From: Euptelea pleiosperma
Lineage: Eukaryota > Streptophyta > Magnoliopsida > Ranunculales > Eupteleaceae
DNA: 64,000 bases
NCBI GenBank assembly: GCA_035048495.1
Contig: CM068544.1
Location: forward strand, 51,449,393 to 51,513,392
Direction: 5' to 3'
Under the pieces are notes generated by a model, which was not told the origin of the DNA, did no database searches, and saw nothing but the letters and a program-made list of their open reading frames with translations. Position 1 is the first letter of the stretch. Each line of letters begins with the position of its first letter. Of the stretch, positions 58,328 through 64,000 are shown in pieces. A program made the position numbers and the translations under genes.

Positions 58328-58840
58328 AATAAAAATTTATCATTTCCAACTGTTACCACTGAAACACCTATATTAATCATATTGGACGGTGCCCTCGCAA
58401 ACCACCGAATTAACTGATCACATGATTCATAGACCGTGGATCATGCCAATTTGTGGGGCCAATAGGATGATTAAAACTTGTTGAACGAGCTAATCAAGCC
58501 ACAGATTTTCTGGGGAAAGTCAGTGTTTTGAGGATGCCAGCTTGCTGAGTTTGTATAGTCGTCGGTTCTAGATATTCCATATAACCTGAGTTCACAACCA
58601 GCTAACACCCTGATGGACAAATTATTTATGTTCCATGCCGAACAAAAATTCAACGCTCGGTGCATTTAGTCAACTGTACATTTGGGACGGGACCACGTGG
58701 ACGGCCCACCAAGTTCACCATCACAGCTATTACCAGCCAGAGAGAGAGAGAGAGTCGTCGATTAGGAACAAGAATGGTCCAAGGTGGTTTAGATTATTTT
58801 TAATATAATATAAGCCAAGTGAGAAAAAACAATCAATGAT
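58328..58840. other. Intergenic, no gene recognised
   Basis: Short minus-strand open frame (58471-58665) without a domain; GA microsatellite at about 58739-58754. Confidence 0.4.
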
Positions 58841-58914
58841 GGCCTATTAGCTCAGTTGGTTAGAGCGTCGTGCTAATAACGCGAAGGTCGCAGGTTCGAG
58901 ACCTGCATGGGCCA
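58841..58914 (+). tRNA. tRNA-Ile (anticodon AAT)
   Basis: A 74-nt cloverleaf. GGCCTAT starts the acceptor arm and pairs with ATGGGCC. The D arm is AGCTCAGTTGG, the anticodon loop is CTAATAA with anticodon AAT, and the T arm contains GGTTCGAGACC. It has no intron. A run of seven T at about 58926-58932 is the likely Pol III stop. It looks functional. Confidence 0.95.
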
Positions 58915-59424
58915 TGCAAAATTAATTTTTTTGTCCATTTTCTGTCTCACTTTAACTAGATGCCTGTAATCATCTAACCCTAGAATGCTAAAGAAAAGGA
59001 TTAAATTACATATGATTTCCAACATTGCACGAGAAAATTATTGGGGGTTCTACATCATGGAAATTAAGGGGTAAAACCCCCTTAAAAGGGTAAGTAATCA
59101 ATATTTCAAGAAACGTATATTGGTTATGGTTATTACTAGTAATCAAAGCCCGTGCTAAAGCATGGACGCAAATACAATAAATAAATTTGTCAATTATAAA
59201 TTTTGTTGTGGATAATCAATGATTTAATATGAAAATGTCTCCAATAAAAATTGTAATTTAAAATCACAAATTTAGCATATTATAATATTGGTCATACCAA
59301 ATTCCTTCAAACCTGCATAGTAGGAAAAAAAAAAAAACTTAATTAAGATTCACAAAATTTATTTTAATATGAAATAACCATATGTTTTTATATTTAACTA
59401 GGGGACTGCCATGTGTGATGAACC

Positions 59425-59845
59425 GGGCACCTTACACATGGCGTACACTTAGAGATCGATGACTGTTTAGATGTTTTGTCCATCCCTAGGTGGACCTACA
59501 TATGAAAATTCATCCTGATTAGTTGTTGATGATGGACCATATTATGAGCCATGTGGCACACACTTAGAGACCACTAACCGTGTAGATGTTTTTCCCACCC
59601 CTAGTTGGACTTACATACCAAAATTCATTTTGATTAGTAATTTATACCTATTGAATTAGAGTCCTTTTTATGTCTTATTTTAAACCTTGGATTTCAAGCA
59701 TTATAATCCAAAGGTTAGGAATCAATAATCAGGTTGATTTTTGTAACGTAAGTCCATCTGTGAATGTGGCAAACATTCATATCGTCAGTAGCCTCTAATA
59801 GTGTACCACGTGGTTCACACTGTGGGTCCATCATCAACTTCGATG
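59425..59845. repeat. Family A MITE with an extra left arm, inside the Helitron
   Basis: Two left arms lie in series ('gatgactgtttagatgtttt' and 'ccactaaccgtgtagatgtt'), followed by one core and right arm ('gtgtaccacgtggttcacac'). This is probably a partial duplication or a nested copy. Confidence 0.65.
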
Positions 59846-61534
59846 ATAAACAACATCTTCTAATTTTTTCCATGGATTGGGTTCATGTGACACGTAGTAG
59901 GGATGCACTACATGCTTTAACAGGTGAGTTGAAATGTGAAAATGTTGAATGACCAAAGAACCCTTATAAATTAAAAAATTACAAAATTGAAAGAAATTAA
60001 ACAATGTTTGTCAATTTAAAAACTTTGAGGGTCATATTAGGAAGAATAAATTTTTTTTTTTTTTAATACTGAACGACCTGCAATTGAGTATGCTGACGTC
60101 AACTGGTGATAAAGATGAAGAGAAACAAGGGTGGGTAAAGTCCAAAATACCCTTAAAAATGTTAAAGAAACATAAGAAGGGCATTTTTTGAAAAAGAATG
60201 GGTAATTTTGAGATTTCACCTTTTTTAACGCAAGAAAGGCGTTCTCTCATTATATAATTGAATAGATGTAGATTTTTTTATTACTTAAAAAAATAATGAT
60301 AAATACTTTACCTCACAAGCTAATTTTCTACAAAGTTCTTTGCTAGAGAGCCGTCAATTGATGTTTCAAGGTTAACATAATTTCTTTTGGTTTTGAATCA
60401 AACATTTCGTGTATTAAAAAATAAGTAAATTTGATACTTAAATAAATTAAAATTGGTTGATAATAAATTAAGTTGAACTTAAGAAATGCACTAAATTTAA
60501 CCTTTTCAAGGAATTCATTGTATCACATGCTTTCACGGGAAGAATGTAATGGAAACACTTTTGAAATGGTGAAGTTCTGATTTCTATCTCATAAATCGCA
60601 TTCACTTATTTTAAATTGAAATATGCATTCATATCTAAACATTTTGTCAAAACTTATTAGAAACATCTCATTTTCATTTTCTGTAAAAAAAAAATTTATA
60701 TTAAGAAAAAGTTTAGGAGTAAAATTTATTATTTACCTTATTAGAAATTTCAAATAAATCGGTGATAGGACGTTGAATAAGTACACCTTAACATCTTTGT
60801 CAAATATCACAATCATTACAGAACTGATATGGTCTTGAATACACATCCTTAACATATATTTATATATAACAAATGTATTATAAGTAATAGTTATGAACTT
60901 TTATTAAAAAAGATTTATAAAATTACCTTGGTGTTGAATATGATATTGAAATTTAGCATGAGTTCCAGAAATATGTATAATCGTTTTTCTTTTTACTTTT
61001 TTCCTATAATGATTCCAAGTCATATAGTACTATCCAAAATCATTAATGATCTTGGAAAAAGTAACTTTACAAGTGTATTTTATACCATGTCAGAAATATA
61101 GATTTGTTTATGCTTTAAAGTAATAGAGAGGCCATATTCAATTATTGTTTGTGATTGAAGTTTTACCATGCTTGAGGATCTGCCAATACTTGAAAATTTT
61201 GGAATAATGATTTGTCATTGAATATGACTTCTTCGAATTGAATAATAACTTTTTTCAGTGTAACAATTAATTGAATTTAGATGTCTTTTTTTATTGACGC
61301 TGCAAAAAATATTAATTTATAGTATTAAGAAAACAAAATAATGGTTAGACAAAAAAGAATTTTGTACTTGTCCATAAATGATTCACCTTCCGGGATTTTT
61401 AAGTTGACGTATAATTTCATGGCATTGGTTAATGAAAGATAATAGACGCATAAAATAATTAGTATTTAATATATATGAATTAGAAATAAAAGAAGTTTAT
61501 AAATTGAGCATTTAAACACATAAATTACCTTGAA

Positions 61535-63097
61535 ACATTTTAACAACGTAGAACTCACGACAATAACTAGATGATTGAAAAAGTCTATGCAATATCATCT
61601 TGTATTTGATGTGCGACTTCAACCCACAATGTAACTTCGATCGAAGATGCACTACAAAATATATTACAAAAAGAAAGATTAAATTTATTCTAATTTATGT
61701 TAAGAACTTAATAGTTTTAATGTACATTTAAAACGATGCAGATTACACTTTGTTTTCAAGGATATTGTCCCGCTTTGCCATCAGCTTACCATTTGCTTTT
61801 TAAATAGTTTTAACGGAAAATTTCTACAAAGAAAATAAACTTTAATCGATTTACAAAAACAAAAATAAATTTCTAGCATTCCCAAAAAAAGTAACTAAAC
61901 GCCATTTGAAAGGGCGTTTCTCCCTGATAGATATAAAAAGTGAAAAGACTGATTGTTTTGGCTGACAAACACCCTTTTAAAGGGCATCTGTACCTGACAG
62001 ACGCCCTTTAAAAGGACGTTTGCCCATAGAGGAGTAAAACTTTTCTCCTAATACGAGCCACATGGCACACTCTTATCGGACAATGACCATATGGATGTTT
62101 AGCAAATTACTAGGTGGACCTACACACCAAAAAAGAAACATGATTAGTGGTTTATAAGCGTTGGATTGAAGTTATATTCATGGCTTGATTTTAATCGTAA
62201 GAATTTGAGCATTATTTGAGTGCAAAGATCCAAAGGTTGTAAATTACTAATCAGGCTGATTTTTGGACTGCAGGTCCATCAAGGGACTGATCAAACATCC
62301 ATACGGTCAACGTCCACTAAGAGTGTGCCAAAGGGCATTTGTCAGGTATAGATGCCCTTTAAAAGGGCGTTTGTCAGCCTTTTCAGCTTTTTCCTACTTT
62401 TGTCAGGAGAAACAGTCAATCTTTTCACCTTTTATTTCAGCCAGGGAGAAACGCCCTTTCAATGGGCGTTTAGTTACTTTTTTTGGATTTGTCAGAATTT
62501 TATTTTTGTTTTTGTAAATAGATTAAAGTTTTTTTTTTCTTTTTAGAAATTTTTCGTAGTTTTAATTGGTGTTATTGCAATTAGTTTACCTAAAACATCT
62601 GGAAGGATAATATAATGAAAGTCATTAAGTAATATTATACTAATATAAATGTAATGTAATAATAAAAATTACAAATAAAATATTACATCAAACTTAATAG
62701 ATAAGTGTCAACTAAGAATATCACCAAAATATACTTTGAGAAATTGACATGGACTCTAGATGATGCTTTTACTATTGTGTCTCATTTGAAGTAAATTCGA
62801 CACTCATGGTAAACAGGCCGGTAACCCCCTATTCAAAAGTTGACGTTGAACTTCTATCTCCTTGTAAAATTTGTTCAAATTTCATTATATGTTTTTTTTT
62901 ATTGAAGCATGAATTTGATCACCCTACAATGTGATTTAAATTTATTAGTAATAATAGAGTGAAGATATTGGAAAAAAATCATTGTACTTACATTTTCATT
63001 CAGCATTAGCATGTCTAAACTTTTGATCTCATCATTATTTTTTAAATTGATTGAATGCCAAATCATTGTAATCTGTGCTTTAACCTTCCAACGATCT
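61535..63097 (-). pseudogene. RPA70-like single-strand DNA-binding gene remnants of the Helitron
   Basis: The minus-strand exon 63097-62992 reads '...DRWKVKAQITMIWHSINLK' and 'KSLDMLMLNEN', ending at GTAAGT. After an intron ending in TTGTAG, 62923 downwards reads 'GDQIHASIKKNI', in phase 0 with the first exon. Together they resemble the first OB fold of plant RPA70/RFA1-related proteins. A third piece near 61665-61535 reads 'SSIEVTLWVEVAHQIQDDI', like the central OB fold. Stops and frameshifts follow each piece. Plant Helitrons often carry such RPA genes beside Rep/helicase. The M4 element lies between the second and third pieces. Confidence 0.68.
61814..62556. mobile_element. M4 element with perfect 9-bp target duplication
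   Basis: A 743-bp element with arms of more than 200 bp ('aaaaaagtaactaaacgcc' and its complement; 'aacacccttttaaagggcat'). It has a family A core. TAGTTTTAA flanks it at 61805-61813 and 62557-62565. This copy defines the ends of M4 and shows 9-bp duplication. It inserted into the large Helitron. Confidence 0.88.
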
Positions 63098-63248
63098 GTA
63101 AAATGATCGATTTGGTTGAAGCATTAATAAATGTTGAATTCAGCATTATACAAATTACATATAAATTAAAATATTAATTATAAAAATATAGATAAATAAT
63201 GTAAATAATATTTAAATTAAATTATAAAATATAAGAGATATATTATTT

Positions 63249-63990
63249 TACCTAAATTTAATTTGTTGAAAACTTCTTTATAGACAATATTTTGTGTATA
63301 GCATTTAGGTTCAGTATCATTTAGTTCGATCAATATTCTTAATCCACCACGTGATGTCCGCGAAACAACATAAAATTGTTAATGACTGAAAATTAGTCGT
63401 GAGAAGTAGATTCCAACATGTTTTAAGGTTTGTCCTTCACTTTTATTTATTGTCATTGAGAAAAATACTTAAACTAAAAATTGTCTTCGCTTACGAATAA
63501 ATGGTCATTTTGTTTTAATTGGTGATATTACGATTCTAGATATGAAAACTCCATTCCAAATGTTATTTCACATTATTATTTCGACATCAATAACTATATT
63601 ATCTAATTGAGTAACTATAAGTCTAGTTCCATTACACAAACCAACACTCTGATTTAAATTTCGTAGAAATATAGTAGAAACTCCAACTTTTACTTCAAGT
63701 TCATGTTTCAATTTTTTCAAAGTGGACTAATTTCAAATAAGATATCTTGATTGTCAGTTTTACGAATTAATTGTGCTAAATGGGACTATTGGGCTACATT
63801 ACAACATGTATCTTCATCAATATTAATAGAGATCTTAAATCTCGAATATGCAGTTCTTCCACCGAAGTAATAGTGAGCATAACTAAAGAAGCAATTGTTA
63901 GTACAAATTTTCCTCGAGAACGCAACTTTATTATTATAATTTTTCAGAGATATGTTTTTCCAGTTCCTCCACTAGTATACAAAATATAAT
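63249..63990 (-). pseudogene. Decayed Pif1-type Helitron helicase
   Basis: The minus strand begins at the edge with 'YILYTSGGTGKTYL', the Walker A motif (63953-63970). It continues with 'LRSRGKFVLTIAS' and, in a shifted frame, a GGRTAHSRFKI-like stretch. After loss of the central helicase part, it resumes with 'VGVSTIFLRNLNQSVGLCNG', 'TRLIVTQL', 'MTINKSEGQTLKHVGIYFSR' and 'TQNIVYKEVFNKLNL'. These are the C-terminal helicase motifs of plant Helitron RepHel proteins. Several stops and frameshifts and the central deletion make it non-functional. In the intact family it unwinds DNA during rolling-circle transposition. Confidence 0.85.
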
Positions 63991-64000
63991 CCAACATAAT

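Larger units (their letters stand above)
59136..64000 (-). mobile_element. 3' part of a large Helitron (minus strand), continuing past the window
   Basis: Read on the minus strand the element ends with an 8-bp-stem hairpin (GTCCATGC-TTTA-GCACGGGC, one mismatch). A short spacer and CTAG follow, at 59139-59136 and before a host T. Decayed Pif1-type helicase sequence lies near the window edge, and RPA-like exons lie between helicase and terminus. The 5' end and Rep part lie outside. Family A and M4 elements are inserted at 59425-59845 and 61814-62556. The remaining 3.5 kb is AT-rich without other recognised features. Confidence 0.8.

Overview
This is nuclear DNA of a flowering plant. The evidence is three intron-bearing plant genes with GT-AG splice sites, two intronless nuclear-type tRNA genes, LINE and Helitron remains, and a very dense cover of small inverted-repeat (MITE-like) elements. 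The species cannot be named from the sequence. The intergenic space is AT-rich and built mainly of nested small elements, as in a medium-to-large woody-plant genome.

Genes. (1) Positions 1405-4441, minus strand: an EDR4-like protein (two coding exons, 818 residues) with an N-terminal zinc ribbon and the C-terminal DUF3133 cysteine region. A long AT-rich, probably leader, intron lies upstream (about 4535-6692), with a GA-rich leader and promoter near 6.7-7.0 kb. (2) Positions 19299-22729, minus strand: a NET4-type actin-binding protein (two coding exons, 707 residues) with a complete NAB domain split by a 1.3-kb intron, a long coiled coil and an IRQ-type C-terminus. (3) Positions 55803-58261, plus strand: a methylesterase of the MES17 type (four exons, 278 residues) with an intact Ser-Asp-His triad, a TATA box and a poly(A) signal. 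tRNA-Arg(CCT) is at 413-485 and tRNA-Ile(AAT) at 58841-58914. The three proteins look like independent single genes and nothing suggests that they work together.

Repeats. Most of 7.2-19 kb and 23-62 kb can be assigned to a few families, which I label here. Family A is a palindromic element with a conserved core and CACGTG in its arms. M2 has ends GATGTAACAAGGTAT. M3 has ends GGGTCGGGCTC. M4 is a long-armed relative that contains an A core. Several copies have 9-bp target duplications (11702-12103, 30904-31306, 44419-44782, 55192-55491, 61814-62556), which points to Mutator-type transposition. H1 (AACGG-rich, ends CAAGGTTTAAAA) and H2 (ends TAGGG) have 8-bp duplications and look hAT-like. A short Helitron of about 160 bp occurs singly and in head-to-tail arrays (18638-19111 is the clearest). 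Nesting is up to three levels deep.

Right end. From 59136 to the edge lies the 3' part of a large Helitron on the minus strand. It has a terminal hairpin and CTAG, a decayed Pif1-type helicase (Walker A at 63953-63970) and decayed exons of an RPA70-like single-strand DNA-binding protein. Two A/M4 elements have inserted into it. A chloroplast psbB fragment (about 24.6-24.7 kb), an RTE-type LINE 3' end (about 23.3-23.8 kb) and an L1-type LINE remnant split by a Mutator-type MITE (14985-16145) complete the picture.
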